Source of the DNA: Anaerosalibacter massiliensis
Lineage (GTDB): Bacteria; Bacillota; Clostridia; Tissierellales; Sporanaerobacteraceae
Length of the DNA stretch: 64,000 nt
Reading direction: 5' to 3'
Assembly (NCBI GenBank): GCA_000751555.1
Contig: CCEZ01000004.1
Coordinates: 26,975 to 90,974, forward strand
Shown here: positions 1-10,096 of the stretch, piece after piece
How the letters are laid out: each line of letters opens with the position of its first letter
Numbering within the stretch: position 1 is the stretch's first letter
Notes under the pieces: model-generated
Told to the model about the DNA's origin: nothing
The model's input: only the letters and a program-made list of their open reading frames with translations
Databases searched by the model: none
Made by a program: the position numbers and the translations under genes

Positions 1-1905
1 GAAGAGAAAATGAGAGATTCTATTATTGAGAAATCTAAAGAATTTGATGTACCAATATTTACAATGGTAAAAGAAGACGGAGGTATTTATAATAGAAAGA
101 TTATCCTCTATGGAGATAAGACTATTTGGAGCAAATTAAAGAAAGATTGGGGTATAGTTGAAGGAAATCATCATTCCTTTTTTACTGGGAATACAAATTT
201 TGAATTTAAAGATTTTTCTGATGCACCAGTTGCTAAAATCTATGATTACTGGTACTTTGCATCTAAAGAAGAACTAGAACCTATGCTGAGACCAGGAATG
301 GTACGATATTCAGGTAATTTTAGGAATATGCCTATAGGAGATATTTCTCAAAGAACAACAGCTGGAATATGGCTGATTATGATTGTATTGCTATTATTGC
401 TAACGTCTTATGATGTGCTATATAGCAAAAAAGAAAGAGCAATTGAAATAATTTTAGGAAGTGATCCTAAATATTTGTTTATAAAAAAATTAAGGAAAGA
501 TATCTATAGTTATACTATAGCTTTAATAGCTTCAATTTTAATTTTATTACCCTTTACTAAACCATTGTTTCGTTGGAATATTAGTTTAATAATGTATATA
601 TTATTCTCAATTTTAAATGGTATTTTTTTATTCTTTGGGATGAAAATAAAAAGAGTTAAAATTTCTAAGATGGAAAAATCTACAAATGCTGCTCTTAAAA
701 TGAGTTTAATAATAAAAGGGGTTACTACTGCCCTTACAGTAATATTTTTATCCACGACCATAGGTCTTGCTATTGAAGGATATAATCTATATAAACAAAG
801 GGATTATTATAATATTCAAGGTAGTTATGCTCATGTAAAAATAGAGTATCCATTTGATTATTCAAAAGTAGAACAATTAGATGGATTTTATGAAATCAGT
901 CCATTGACTACAGATGAACAACTCATAGACAATTTCATGAGATACAGCTATAGAGAATTAAATTGCAAAATATTATATTATGACGATATGAGTAATATTT
1001 ATCCATCTTGGGGAGATAGAAAAATTATGGCAAACAAAAATGTACTACCTGAATTAAAAGAAAAAATACAAGAAATTAAAAATCTATCTTTTGAGGAAGG
1101 TCATTATTTATTTATTCCTAAAGGCTTAAATAAAGACAAAATAGTAGAGGATTTAACAGATAAAAGCATATTTAGTATACCTGAAGAAACCATTAAAGGT
1201 ATTGTGACTTATAAAGGGGATGCTTTTGTAACTGTGGAAGGTAGAAAAGATTTTGAGTATGATTATACCTATGAAATTAAAAATCCTGTAATTATATTAG
1301 ATAATTATGATTATGGAAGGTTTCCATTATATACTGTATCATATGGTCATAAAGAACCAGACATATTTAATGGAATAATAGGTAAAAAAGCTCTTTATTA
1401 TATGCAATTTGCAAAGTTAATAGATAATAAGGACAAGATCTATGAATTCGGGGAGAAGATGTCTTCTGAAATAATTAATCCAAATTTAGTGGAATATACC
1501 ATTACAAATGTTAGAACATGGTATGAAGGCTTGTGGGCTTTACAGAATAGAGGACTTTTTATTAGCCTTATTCTTACTATTTTGATTTTACTACTTGAAA
1601 TTAGTATATCTACTATTACTTTAGTTATGGACTATGAAGTAAATGCTAATGAATTGATAATTAGAAAAGTACTGGGATATTCTAAATTTGAACGTCATAG
1701 AAAGATGCTTATTATAACCAGTTCTATCTGTTTATTTTCTTTAATACTTGCTTTTGTTATTCATTTTAAATTTAACATAGGTATTATATCTTATATGGTT
1801 TATGGTAGCATTATAGTTTATGTATTGGATATATTCATTTTAAGTATCCTGATCCATAAAATTGACAAGGAACAAATTCAAAAAATATTGAAAGGAGGAA
1901 TTTAG
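1..1905 (+). CDS. Bacteriocin-associated ABC permease (DUF1430/FtsX-like), 5' partial
   Basis: The reading frame is open from the first base, so the ATG at 10 is probably internal and the gene starts outside the window. The visible 631 residues hold an extracytoplasmic N-terminal part, a membrane segment near residues 118-136, three more around 165-253, a large extracytoplasmic domain (about 255-515) and three C-terminal membrane segments. This layout fits the bacteriocin-associated integral membrane permeases (DUF1430/FtsX-like). An ATPase gene follows after one base, so the two likely form an ABC exporter or immunity pump. The family is assigned from topology and context; the substrate is unknown. 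Confidence 0.7.
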   Translation, partial: EEKMRDSIIEKSKEFDVPIFTMVKEDGGIYNRKIILYGDKTIWSKLKKDWGIVEGNHHSFFTGNTNFEFKDFSDAPVAKIYDYWYFASKEELEPMLRPGMVRYSGNFRNMPIGDISQRTTAGIWLIMIVLLLLLTSYDVLYSKKERAIEIILGSDPKYLFIKKLRKDIYSYTIALIASILILLPFTKPLFRWNISLIMYILFSILNGIFLFFGMKIKRVKISKMEKSTNAALKMSLIIKGVTTALTVIFLSTTIGLAIEGYNLYKQRDYYNIQGSYAHVKIEYPFDYSKVEQLDGFYEISPLTTDEQLIDNFMRYSYRELNCKILYYDDMSNIYPSWGDRKIMANKNVLPELKEKIQEIKNLSFEEGHYLFIPKGLNKDKIVEDLTDKSIFSIPEETIKGIVTYKGDAFVTVEGRKDFEYDYTYEIKNPVIILDNYDYGRFPLYTVSYGHKEPDIFNGIIGKKALYYMQFAKLIDNKDKIYEFGEKMSSEIINPNLVEYTITNVRTWYEGLWALQNRGLFISLILTILILLLEISISTITLVMDYEVNANELIIRKVLGYSKFERHRKMLIITSSICLFSLILAFVIHFKFNIGIISYMVYGSIIVYVLDIFILSILIHKIDKEQIQKILKGGI

Positions 1906-1906
1906 T

Positions 1907-2536
1907 GTGAAAAAAGAAATAAATAAAGGAATATTTATTGAAGGCTTATGTAAATCATTTGGTGATTATGTTCTCTTTGATAATTTTAACTTAAATATAG
2001 AATCCAGAGAATTTGTTGTTATTGCAGGAGAAAGCGGATGCGGTAAAACTACTCTTTTAAATATGATTGGAGGATTAGAAACCATTGATAATGGAAAGGT
2101 CTATGTAAATGGGTATGATATTGTTAATATGAAAGATTTTAAAAATTATTTTCGTCATGAAGTAGGATTTATTTTTCAAAACTTTGCTCTTGTGGAACAA
2201 AAGACTGTAAAAGAAAATCTTGAAATGGTTCATCCAAATGGAAAATCAGGACTTTCTGTTAAAGAGGCCTTAAAAATCATAGGAATGGAAAAAGCTATCC
2301 ATCAAAAAGTTTATACTTTATCAGGTGGAGAGCAACAGAGGATATCTTTAGCTAGATTGCTAATGAAAGATTGCAATTTAATCCTAGCTGATGAACCAAC
2401 AGCTTCCTTAGATAGAAGGAATGGAGAAATAATTATAGATTTTTTGAAGCAAATAAATAAAAATGGTAAAACTGTAATAATGGTCACCCACGACGAAAAT
2501 CTTATGGAAGAAGGGAATAGGACAATATATCTGTAA
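1907..2536 (+). CDS. ABC transporter ATP-binding protein (LolD/MacB-like)
   Basis: This 209-residue ATPase powers the preceding permease. Visible motifs are Walker A GESGCGKTT near residue 41, the Q-loop FIFQNF, the signature LSGGEQQRISLARL, Walker B LILADEPTASLD and the H-loop VMVTHD. It starts with GTG at 1907, placed by an AAAGGAGG site at 1891-1898. The permease stop ends one base earlier and the response regulator follows directly, so the four genes look like one operon. Bacitracin- or lantibiotic-type detoxification is inferred from this permease-ATPase-two-component layout. Confidence 0.9.
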   Translation: MKKEINKGIFIEGLCKSFGDYVLFDNFNLNIESREFVVIAGESGCGKTTLLNMIGGLETIDNGKVYVNGYDIVNMKDFKNYFRHEVGFIFQNFALVEQKTVKENLEMVHPNGKSGLSVKEALKIIGMEKAIHQKVYTLSGGEQQRISLARLLMKDCNLILADEPTASLDRRNGEIIIDFLKQINKNGKTVIMVTHDENLMEEGNRTIYL

Positions 2537-2553
2537 TGGAAAGGAGTAGGAAT

Positions 2554-3228
2554 ATGGCTTATAAAATATTAGTAGTTGATGATGAGATGGAAATAATAAA
2601 TCTTTTAGTGAGATATCTTGAAAAAATAGGATATGAGGTAATATCAGCTATGAACGGTAGTCAGGCAATTAAGCAAATTTCTAAAGCTCCAGATTTAATT
2701 TTGTTAGATGTCAATTTACCTGATATTGATGGTTTCTCCATATGTGAGAGCATTAGAAACATAGTGAATTGTCCAATTTTATTTTTAACTGCTCGAATCG
2801 AAGATGAGGATAAGATAAAAGGATTTGGAGTTGGCGGGGATGATTATATTTTAAAACCTTTTAGTTTAAAAGAGTTAGGAGCAAGAGTTGCAGCCCATAT
2901 TCGTAGAGCTCATAGAGCACCAGTAAATCCTTCAATTGTATATGATGATGGACTTAGTATAGATTATGGTGGAAAAAAAATATCTTTTAGAGGTAAAGAT
3001 TTATGTTTTACAGAATATGAGTATAAAATTACTGAGCTTTTAAGTTTACATTCTGGACAGATTTTTGATAAAGAAAGAATATACGAACTTATTTGGGGGT
3101 ATGAATCCGAAGGGAATTCTAAGGTAGTTGTAGAGCATATCCGAAAAATAAGGTTTAAAATAGAAAATGTAGGAGGAAAAGAGCATATTGAAACTATATG
3201 GGGGATGGGATATCGATGGAAAAGCTAA
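2554..3228 (+). CDS. OmpR-family response regulator
   Basis: The protein has an N-terminal receiver domain (LVVDDE acidic pair, phospho-acceptor Asp in LLLDVNLPDIDG, Lys in DDYILKPF) and a C-terminal winged-helix DNA-binding domain ending in ETIWGMGYRWKS. An ATG at 2536 overlaps the ATPase stop, but AAGGAG at 2541-2546 sits seven bases before the ATG at 2554, so I use 2554. It is the cognate partner of the kinase that overlaps its 3' end. It likely controls the transporter operon itself, as in BceRS-type detoxification modules. Confidence 0.9.
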   Translation: MAYKILVVDDEMEIINLLVRYLEKIGYEVISAMNGSQAIKQISKAPDLILLDVNLPDIDGFSICESIRNIVNCPILFLTARIEDEDKIKGFGVGGDDYILKPFSLKELGARVAAHIRRAHRAPVNPSIVYDDGLSIDYGGKKISFRGKDLCFTEYEYKITELLSLHSGQIFDKERIYELIWGYESEGNSKVVVEHIRKIRFKIENVGGKEHIETIWGMGYRWKS

Positions 3229-4388
3229 AGAATATTAAAGATAAATCTGTTTTTATTCCCTTTGTTGTATTAGTAATTTTTCTTGTAGTTTTTGGGATTA
3301 TTTTAATTATGTGGATCTACGAGGTATTTGATAACTGGAGGACTGATTTACGGCTGGAGTATACTTTCGAGATTCCTGGAATAGAGCTTCCAGATGGCAC
3401 AATAGTACGGGATACTAGCAATATATTACAATTATATTCTAATAAGGATATGGTTAAGAATTGTATTTTCTTCGTAACTCCTTATATAGCAGGAGCTTTA
3501 TATTTATTGTTTGTTTTTAAATGTCTTCAATTGCTTTATAACAAATATATCACAGAACCAATAAATCAAATGTTAGATGCAGCAGAGAAAATTAAGCAAA
3601 ATGACTTAGATTTTTACTTGAAGAGCACAGCAAAAAATGAATTTGGTATATTATTGGAAGCCTTCGAAAGGATTCGTCTAGCATTGGTAGAAAACAATAG
3701 GAGTACATGGGCAAAAGATGAACAGAGAAAACTAGTCAATAGGGCTTTTATTCATGATGTAAGAACACCCTTGGCAATTCTCAAAGGAAATGTGGAATAC
3801 TTTAGTATGGACGAAATAGATCCGAAGAAATTAGAAATATTGAGTATAATGGAAAAACAAATAGAACGTTTAACAAATTATGTGGAAGAAATGAGTACTT
3901 TAAATAAATTAGAAGAAAGACAAGCCAAAATAGCTAAAGTCAATGTATTGGAGTGGGAACAGGAAGTAAAGAATTTGGCTATGTCAATGATTATAGATAA
4001 AAATATTCAATTTAATTCAAAATCTACAGTAGACAATGTATATCTTGATAAATATATGATTCAAGAGATTCTAGAAAACATATTATCTAATGCCATACGC
4101 TATGCTGAAAATAATATTAATATAGCTTTAGAGATTAATGATACTTGTTGGTCTATAAGAATTAGTAATGACGGTAAACCTTTTACTGAAGATGAACTTA
4201 GATTTGCTAAATTTCTTTTTTATAAAGAAAAGGCTAATTTTGTGGAAAATGTGGCTTCCTATGACGAGCATACTGGTATTGGCTTATATTTGTCTGAACT
4301 ATATGTCAAAAAACATGGTGGAAGTCTAGATTTAGTTAATGCTCCAGATGCTACTGTAATTGTTAAAGGCAAAACTCGAAATATGTAA
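3216..4388 (+). CDS. Membrane sensor histidine kinase
   Basis: There are two transmembrane segments (about residues 13-38 and 88-112) with a roughly 50-residue extracytoplasmic loop, then a HAMP-like linker, a dimerisation domain with FIHDVRTPLAILKG (phospho-acceptor His), an N-box QEILENILSNAIRYAE, G1 ISNDGKPF and G2 GIGLYLSELYVKKHGG. The gene overlaps the regulator. Starts at 3198 and 3216 are both in frame; GGGA shortly before 3216 favours the latter, but the choice is uncertain. The short sensor loop resembles kinases that sense flux through a partner transporter. Confidence 0.88.
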   Translation: MEKLKNIKDKSVFIPFVVLVIFLVVFGIILIMWIYEVFDNWRTDLRLEYTFEIPGIELPDGTIVRDTSNILQLYSNKDMVKNCIFFVTPYIAGALYLLFVFKCLQLLYNKYITEPINQMLDAAEKIKQNDLDFYLKSTAKNEFGILLEAFERIRLALVENNRSTWAKDEQRKLVNRAFIHDVRTPLAILKGNVEYFSMDEIDPKKLEILSIMEKQIERLTNYVEEMSTLNKLEERQAKIAKVNVLEWEQEVKNLAMSMIIDKNIQFNSKSTVDNVYLDKYMIQEILENILSNAIRYAENNINIALEINDTCWSIRISNDGKPFTEDELRFAKFLFYKEKANFVENVASYDEHTGIGLYLSELYVKKHGGSLDLVNAPDATVIVKGKTRNM

Positions 4389-4445
4389 GGCAAAAGGGTA
4401 GATTATTAACTAATTTCCGTACTATAAAACAGTTAAAAGAAACCC

Positions 4446-4815
4446 CTCGTGTCAGATTAATGATACAAATATTATATATACTAATAAAATGGAATAAGAA
4501 ATAGCCTAAGATATCTAAAACAATGGATTTATAGTGAATCAAATTGTAGTTTAATCTACTATAAACCATATATGAAAACCCGAAAATAATATAAAAAATG
4601 TAAGAAAAAGCCTGATTTTTTTCCGACCCAGCTTACAGGGAACGTGTTATAATAATGACACGGGCAGAAAACATAGATAAATTAAGAGCTCTAAAGCTCT
4701 ATCCTAAAAATGTTTTAATGATTTTAAAAAGTCATATTAGGTAAGTTAAATTTATGTAATTAATTGATTGTATGTAGAGGGCATATAGGTTATAGTTTTT
4801 GTATGGAGCTTATTA
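4446..4815 (+). repeat. Structured intergenic repeat, copy A
   Basis: The 517-base gap between the kinase and the acetyltransferase gene is mostly filled by this element. It holds CGTGTCA near 4448 and its complement TGACACG near 4656, a hairpin with arms TTTATAGT/ACTATAAA near 4528-4565, a conserved block CCGACC...GGGAACGTG, a TATAAT at 4648-4653, a GATA...TATC stem near 4676-4702 and a conserved 3' block ending TGGAGCTTATTA. Copies B and C share all parts and copy D the 3' half. It could be a promoter with a leader RNA, a non-coding RNA or a MITE. The orientation is assumed from the downstream genes. Confidence 0.65.
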
Positions 4816-4905
4816 AGTAAAAATAAAAAGATTTATATTTATTGCACAGTTGTAGATAAATGTGAATTAAGGATTAAAATATTTGATAAATAAGGAGTAT
4901 ATATA

Positions 4906-5331
4906 ATGATAAAAGAATTAGATGTATCTAAAATAGATAGTGTAATGAAAATTTGGATTGAAGCAAATATTATTGCTCATGATTTTATTTCTGAAGATTA
5001 TTGGAAGTCAAACTATGATTTTGTAAAGAAAGTTTTGCCAGAGTCTACTGTCTTTGTTTATGAAGATGATGGTGAAATAAGAGGATTCATAGGGATTATG
5101 GAAAAGTCATATATTGCAGGATTATTTGTTGCTAACCAATATCAGTGTAATGGAATAGGGAGTAGATTAATTGAAAAATGTAAGGAATATTATCCTGTTT
5201 TAAAGTTAGATGTTTATGCCAAGAATTTAAAAGCGGTAAACTTCTATAAGAAACATGGATTTAAAATAGAACAAGAAAAAGAAAATGATGAAACTAAGGA
5301 AATTGAGTATTCAATGATATGGAAGTTATAA
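4906..5331 (+). CDS. GNAT N-acetyltransferase (YiaC-like)
   Basis: This is a 141-residue single-domain acetyltransferase. The acetyl-CoA loop is in QCNGIGSRLIEKC, and the C-terminal half carries the usual DVYAKNLKAVNFYKKHGF stretch. The N-terminal pattern IAHDFISEDYW resembles the YiaC/YjaB branch, but the substrate cannot be told from sequence. A weak ribosome site (AAGGAG) lies before ATG 4906. It stands alone between two copies of the structured repeat. The setting suggests an accessory gene, possibly for resistance or detoxification; that is inference. Confidence 0.85.
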   Translation: MIKELDVSKIDSVMKIWIEANIIAHDFISEDYWKSNYDFVKKVLPESTVFVYEDDGEIRGFIGIMEKSYIAGLFVANQYQCNGIGSRLIEKCKEYYPVLKLDVYAKNLKAVNFYKKHGFKIEQEKENDETKEIEYSMIWKL

Positions 5332-5490
5332 TACAATAAAATTTCATTGTAAAGACACATCATTTATAAACTGAGTCCTGGCTTTAGAAATTATTTGAAG
5401 AGTATTTTTACTGATTTATATGATTATCACTATAACTAATAGTGTAAAGTTTCATGCAACTAATAATCTTTCTGATTTTAATAAAAGTCT

Positions 5491-5865
5491 CTTGTGTCAA
5501 GTTAATGATAAGAATACCTTTAAATAGTGAAAGAAAATTTAAAATACAATAAAACATTAGAAACAACGATTTTAGAGAGGATTATTTAATAATTTAATTC
5601 TCTCTAAAATATATCTAAAAATATGAACATAATCCAAAAAATGCGAATAAAAAGTTGATTCTTCTCCGACCCTGCTTGTGGAAAACGTGCTATTATAATG
5701 ACACGTGCATGAAATATAGATAAATAGGGATTCTGAAGCTCTATCCAGAAATATTTTGATGGTTTTAGAAAAAGTTATAAAAGTGATATAATGAAAGTAA
5801 ATTTTATATAGTTGATAAGTTGAATGAAGAGACATATAGGCTATAGGTTTTGTATGGAGTTTATT
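5491..5865 (+). repeat. Structured intergenic repeat, copy B
   Basis: This second copy fills most of the 590-base gap before the VanZ-like gene. Its hairpin arms are TTTAGAGAG/CTCTCTAAA (near 5570-5608), so they differ from copies A and C on both sides of the stem. The CCGACC block, TATAAT at 5694-5699, TGACACGTGC, the GATA...TATC stem and the 3' block ending TGGAGTTTATT are all present. The end lies about 57 bases before the next start codon. Confidence 0.65.
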
Positions 5866-5921
5866 GATTTAAAATAAGTATATTTTATAACAGAAAAATT
5901 GCATAAAATGGGGGTATGTAA

Positions 5922-7322
5922 TTGAGGACACATGAAATACTAGGGATAATAAAAAGAAATTTCCATATAGGTTTAATAGGAGTAATAATATTAGGAATAT
6001 TATGGTCTATAGGTTATTTTTTTATTTATAAAAGAGTTTTAGGTGGAAAGAAAAGTCCTACTAAAAAACAGATAATCTTAGGGTGTGCATTTACTGGATA
6101 TATAATCATGGTACTAGGGGTTACATTTTTGAATAGAAATTCTAACTTTAAGGGCAATGTAAATTTTCATTTTTTAAGTTCCTATAGGGAAGCGTGGAAT
6201 ACATTTACCCTTAGAAGTTGGCAGTTTCTCATTTTAAATATATTAATGTTTATGCCTTTAGGGATATTACTTCCCCTTTTACATAATAGATTTCATGAGA
6301 TTAAATGGACAATGGGTACGGCTTTAGGCTTTACTTTATTTATTGAATGTTTACAGTTAATAACAGGTTTTGGTATTTTTGAATTAGATGATATTTTTAA
6401 CAATGTATTGGGAGCATTAATAGGATATGGAATCATAATGACGATATTTACAATATTAGAAGCACCAAAACACAGGTTTTTAAAAATAGTGGGATACTTA
6501 TCTCCTCTAATACTAACACTAGTTATATTTATGGGGATCTTTAGTTATTATAATTCACAGGAATTTGGGAATCTTCCAGTAGCATATAGCTATAAAATGA
6601 ATATAAAAAATACTAAAATATCTTTAGATGTAGAGTTAAATAAAGAAAGAAATCTAGCTACTGTTTATCAGGCTCCTAATTATAATAAAAATTCTGCTGA
6701 AGAATTTGTTACTAGCTTTCTTGAAAATCGACACATAGACACTAAGAATATAGAAATAAATCCTTATAATAATAGTGCAATCTATTGGATAAGGAGTGAG
6801 CCGAGTTATAATATATGGATTGAATATCTTGATGGTAGTTATAGATATACAGATTTTTCAAGCTTTGATGAAGGAATAGAACCAATGGATATAGATCAAG
6901 ATACTTTATTTGAGGAATTATCTGATTTTGGAATCCAGATACCAACAAAGGCTGTATTTAATAATAAAGATTTGGGCAGCTATGAATGGGTTGTAGAAAA
7001 GGAGATTATAGGAGATTCCATTATGGAAGGTGTATTAACTTGTAGATACTATAGTGATAATACAATTAAGGAAATTAATAATAATTTAATTACCTATAAC
7101 AGGGTAAAAGAAGTTCCCATTAAAAGTGAAACTGAAGCTTTTGAAGAATTAGTAGATGGAAAATTCAAGTTTTTTGATTCAGTTGATAAGATAGAATCTA
7201 TTAATATAAAGGACGTGGAATTGAATTATCATTTAGATTCTAAAGGATACTATCAGCCAGCATATTCTTTTGATTCGGTAATAGATGGCAAAGAATTTAA
7301 AATCATTATTCCAGCTCTATAA
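5922..7322 (+). CDS. VanZ-like membrane protein with C-terminal extracytoplasmic domain
   Basis: The N-terminal ~180 residues hold about five hydrophobic segments and the VanZ-family signature (ILNILMFMPLGILLPLL, later FELDDIFNNVLGALIGYG). A further membrane segment near residues 187-207 leads into a soluble domain of about 250 residues that I do not recognise. VanZ proteins are linked to resistance to teicoplanin and lipoglycopeptides, but many homologues have no known role. The start is TTG at 5922 after GGGGGT. At 466 residues it is far longer than classical VanZ (about 160), owing to the extra domain. It stands alone between repeat copies B and C. Confidence 0.82.
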   Translation: MRTHEILGIIKRNFHIGLIGVIILGILWSIGYFFIYKRVLGGKKSPTKKQIILGCAFTGYIIMVLGVTFLNRNSNFKGNVNFHFLSSYREAWNTFTLRSWQFLILNILMFMPLGILLPLLHNRFHEIKWTMGTALGFTLFIECLQLITGFGIFELDDIFNNVLGALIGYGIIMTIFTILEAPKHRFLKIVGYLSPLILTLVIFMGIFSYYNSQEFGNLPVAYSYKMNIKNTKISLDVELNKERNLATVYQAPNYNKNSAEEFVTSFLENRHIDTKNIEINPYNNSAIYWIRSEPSYNIWIEYLDGSYRYTDFSSFDEGIEPMDIDQDTLFEELSDFGIQIPTKAVFNNKDLGSYEWVVEKEIIGDSIMEGVLTCRYYSDNTIKEINNNLITYNRVKEVPIKSETEAFEELVDGKFKFFDSVDKIESINIKDVELNYHLDSKGYYQPAYSFDSVIDGKEFKIIIPAL

Positions 7323-7457
7323 TGTTGGATATTGAAAAACTAAACTAAAGATATTACACATAATTTGAAAGTATATTTAAATAAACTATTTTACCCCAAA
7401 TTAAGGGTGGGGAATTTTTTAAGATTCCTATATTCCTCCTGAGGTTAAGAAGAAGCC

Positions 7458-7827
7458 CACGTGTCAGACTAATGATACAATTATTTTCTACACAAATAAA
7501 TTATAGTAAGGAACATCACAAGGCATTCAAAACAACAGATTTAGAGTGGACTAAGCAATAGCTTAATCCACTCTAAAATATATCTAAAAACATAAAATAA
7601 CACAAAAAACGTAGGAAAATACCTACTTTCCCTCCGACCTTGCTTGCGGGGAACGTGCTATAATAATGACACGTGCAGAAGGTCTTGATAATTTGATGGG
7701 TTTGAAGCTCTATCCTAAAAATATATGTAATAATTTAAGGAAAATTATATAATGAAAGTAGACTTATATAGATTATAGGTTGCATAGAGAAATTATATAA
7801 CTAATAGTTTTTGCATCGAGCTTATTA
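7458..7827 (+). repeat. Structured intergenic repeat, copy C
   Basis: This is the best-formed copy. CACGTGTCA at 7458-7466 is exactly complementary to TGACACGTG at 7667-7675. The inner hairpin has 11 matched pairs, TTTAGAGTGGA against TCCACTCTAAA (near 7540-7576). TATAAT lies at 7659-7664, the GATA...TATC stem near 7686-7713, and the 3' block ends CGAGCTTATTA. It precedes the T-box leader of the MetRS gene. Confidence 0.68.
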
Positions 7828-8123
7828 ATTTAAAATTATGAGGCAAAAAAAGTCTATATGATATTAATATGGTGGAGAATATATGCTAATGATAAGTTAT
7901 ATGATTTGTGGGTAATTTATAATAATGAAAATGTTTAATTATTAATTTAAGATAAAATTACTAAGGAAGGATTAGACTGTAGGATATCACTAAGCTATGA
8001 TATAGAATGTCTGGTATATCTAAAAATAAACGAATAATAATATTTACTTTAGTTACAATATAGAATATAATACTTATAATAATATAAATGCAAAGAAAAG
8101 GAAAGTAACTTTAAGAATACTTT
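7828..8123. other. Gap between repeat copy C and T-box leader
   Basis: This AT-rich stretch of about 300 bases has no open frame of useful length and no structure I can name. The promoter for the T-box transcript should be here, but I see no convincing -35/-10 pair. Confidence 0.4.
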
Positions 8124-8366
8124 TACAGAGAGTTCCAGTTGGTGAGAAGGAGCAAAGGATATTAAAGTGAAAATGGCCTTGGAGCAGTGCACCGAGATCC
8201 TTGGATTTAGGCTGCAATGGGTTCGCCCATTATAGTGATAAAGTATAATTGCAATTTTGCAACGTACTTGATAAGGCTTATATCGCGAGGTATAAGTAAA
8301 TTAGGATGGTAACGCGAAGGCTAACTCTCGTTCTTAAGAATTGTTCTTAGGTCGAGAGTTTTTTTA
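8124..8366 (+). promoter_or_regulatory. T-box leader of the MetRS gene
   Basis: The leader begins with the stem I pattern GAGAG...GGTGAGAAGG. It contains a GAAAATGG stretch that could present an AUG (Met) specifier, the T-box core AGGATGGTAACGCG near 8313-8326, and a terminator whose arms AACTCTCG (8323-8330) and CGAGAGTT (8353-8360) are followed by a T run. T-box leaders read uncharged tRNA and allow read-through when the matching amino acid is scarce. The downstream MetRS gene agrees with a methionine specifier. Confidence 0.9.
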
Positions 8367-8396
8367 TTTAAATTTTAAAATATTAGGAGGGATAGC

Positions 8397-10025
8397 ATGA
8401 AGATTTTTATTGGAGGAGCATGGCCCTATGCTAACGGATCCTTACATATAGGGCATATAGCAGCATTGTTGCCAGGAGATGTTATAGCAAGATATTTTAG
8501 AGCAAAAGGCGAAGAAGTCTTGTATGTATCAGGGAGCGATTGCCATGGTACACCTATATCTATAAGAGCTAGAAAGGAGAATATAAGTCCTAAGGAAATC
8601 ACTGATAGGTATCATAATGAGTTTAAATATTGCTTTGATAAGTTGGGATTTTCCTATGATATATACTCTAGGACAGATGATGAATATCATAAAAAAGAAG
8701 TTCAAGACATTATTACAATACTATATAATAATGGACTAATATATGAAAAAGAAGTGGAACAACTTTTTTGTGAAAAATGTAATCAATTTTTAGCAGATAG
8801 ATTTGTTGAAGGTATTTGTCCTGTGTGTAAAAATATTGCCAGAGGGGATCAATGTGATATTTGTTCTACTATTTTGGATCCACTTGAACTTGTGGGTAGA
8901 AAATGTAAAATCTGTGGTAGTGAACCAGTAGTTAAAAAAATAAAACAGTTATTTTTTAGATTATCCAAATTTGAAAAAGAACTAGAAATTCATCTTGAAC
9001 AAAGCAGAAAAAATTGGAGGATAAATGCGATTAATAATTCGGAAAGATATTTAAATGAGGGGCTAAGAGATAAAGCAATATCAAGAGATCTTCTCTGGGG
9101 TATTGACATACCTATTAAAGGGTATGAAGATAAAAAAGTATATGTATGGATAGATGCAGTATTAGGTTATTTAACATTATCTAAGAAATGGGCATTAGAT
9201 AACAATGAGAGTTGGTGAGAATTTTGGAATAATAAAGCTATATCCTACTATGTTCATGGAAAAGATAATATTCCATTCCATTCAATAATCTTACCTGCAT
9301 TATTGAGTGGTTCTGGAGTTAATAAACTTCCAGATAGAATTATTTCTAGTGAATATGTGACCTTAGAGGGGAAGAAAATATCTACCAGTAATAATTGGGC
9401 AGTGTGGATTCCTGATGTAATTGAAAAATACAATATTGATTCATTAAGATATTTTTTTATAGCAAATGGCCCGGAAAAAAGAGATACAGATTTTTCATGG
9501 AGAGAATTTGTCAATAGAAATAATGGTGAATTATTAGGTGTATATGGCAATTTAGTAAATAGAACCTTGGTATTTGTGAAAAAATACTATGAGAATACAA
9601 TACCGGAAGGTGAAATAGATCCACATATAAAAGTAAAAATTGAACTTTTATATGAAAAAGTTGGTGAACATATTGAAAAGGGGGATTTAAAGATAGCTAT
9701 AGATGAAATTTTTGATTTTATAAGAAGTATAAATAAATATTTTGACGAGAAAACTCCTTGGATTACCATAAATACAGATAAAAACAAATGTACAAATACC
9801 ATTTATACTTGTCTAATATCTATAATTAATATGGCTAATTTATTGCACCCGTTTTTGCCTTTTTCATCATCTAAAGTGAAAAGTTGGTTAAGTTGTTATA
9901 TAGAAGCTTGGGAATATAAAGATTTAGAAATAGGAACTAAAATAGGGGATTTTGATGTTCTATTTGAAAGATTAGATAAGGAAATAATAGCGAAAGAATT
10001 AAGTAAGTTGGGAGATAATTATTAA
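8397..10025 (+). pseudogene. metG: Methionyl-tRNA synthetase (second type), in-frame TGA
   Basis: The gene would encode a ~542-residue MetRS that charges tRNA-Met. The first part (8397-9218) has the [11 protein letters not shown] signature and four CxxC knuckles for zinc between about residues 122 and 182. The second part (to 10025) carries KKISTS in the place of KMSKS and a helical anticodon-binding region, with no C-terminal EMAP-like domain. Both parts are in one frame, separated only by TGA at 9216-9218, where homologues read through ESW-x-EFW. The break removes the KMSKS half, so the gene is probably dead unless this is a sequencing error. T-box control and the accessory setting recall extra MetRS copies that give resistance to MetRS inhibitors. 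Confidence 0.85.
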
Positions 10026-10096
10026 GGTTGTTAGCTTTATTTTATCGACAATTAAAATATATTTTGAAAGTCATGTCTTAATGGTATATATACAGT

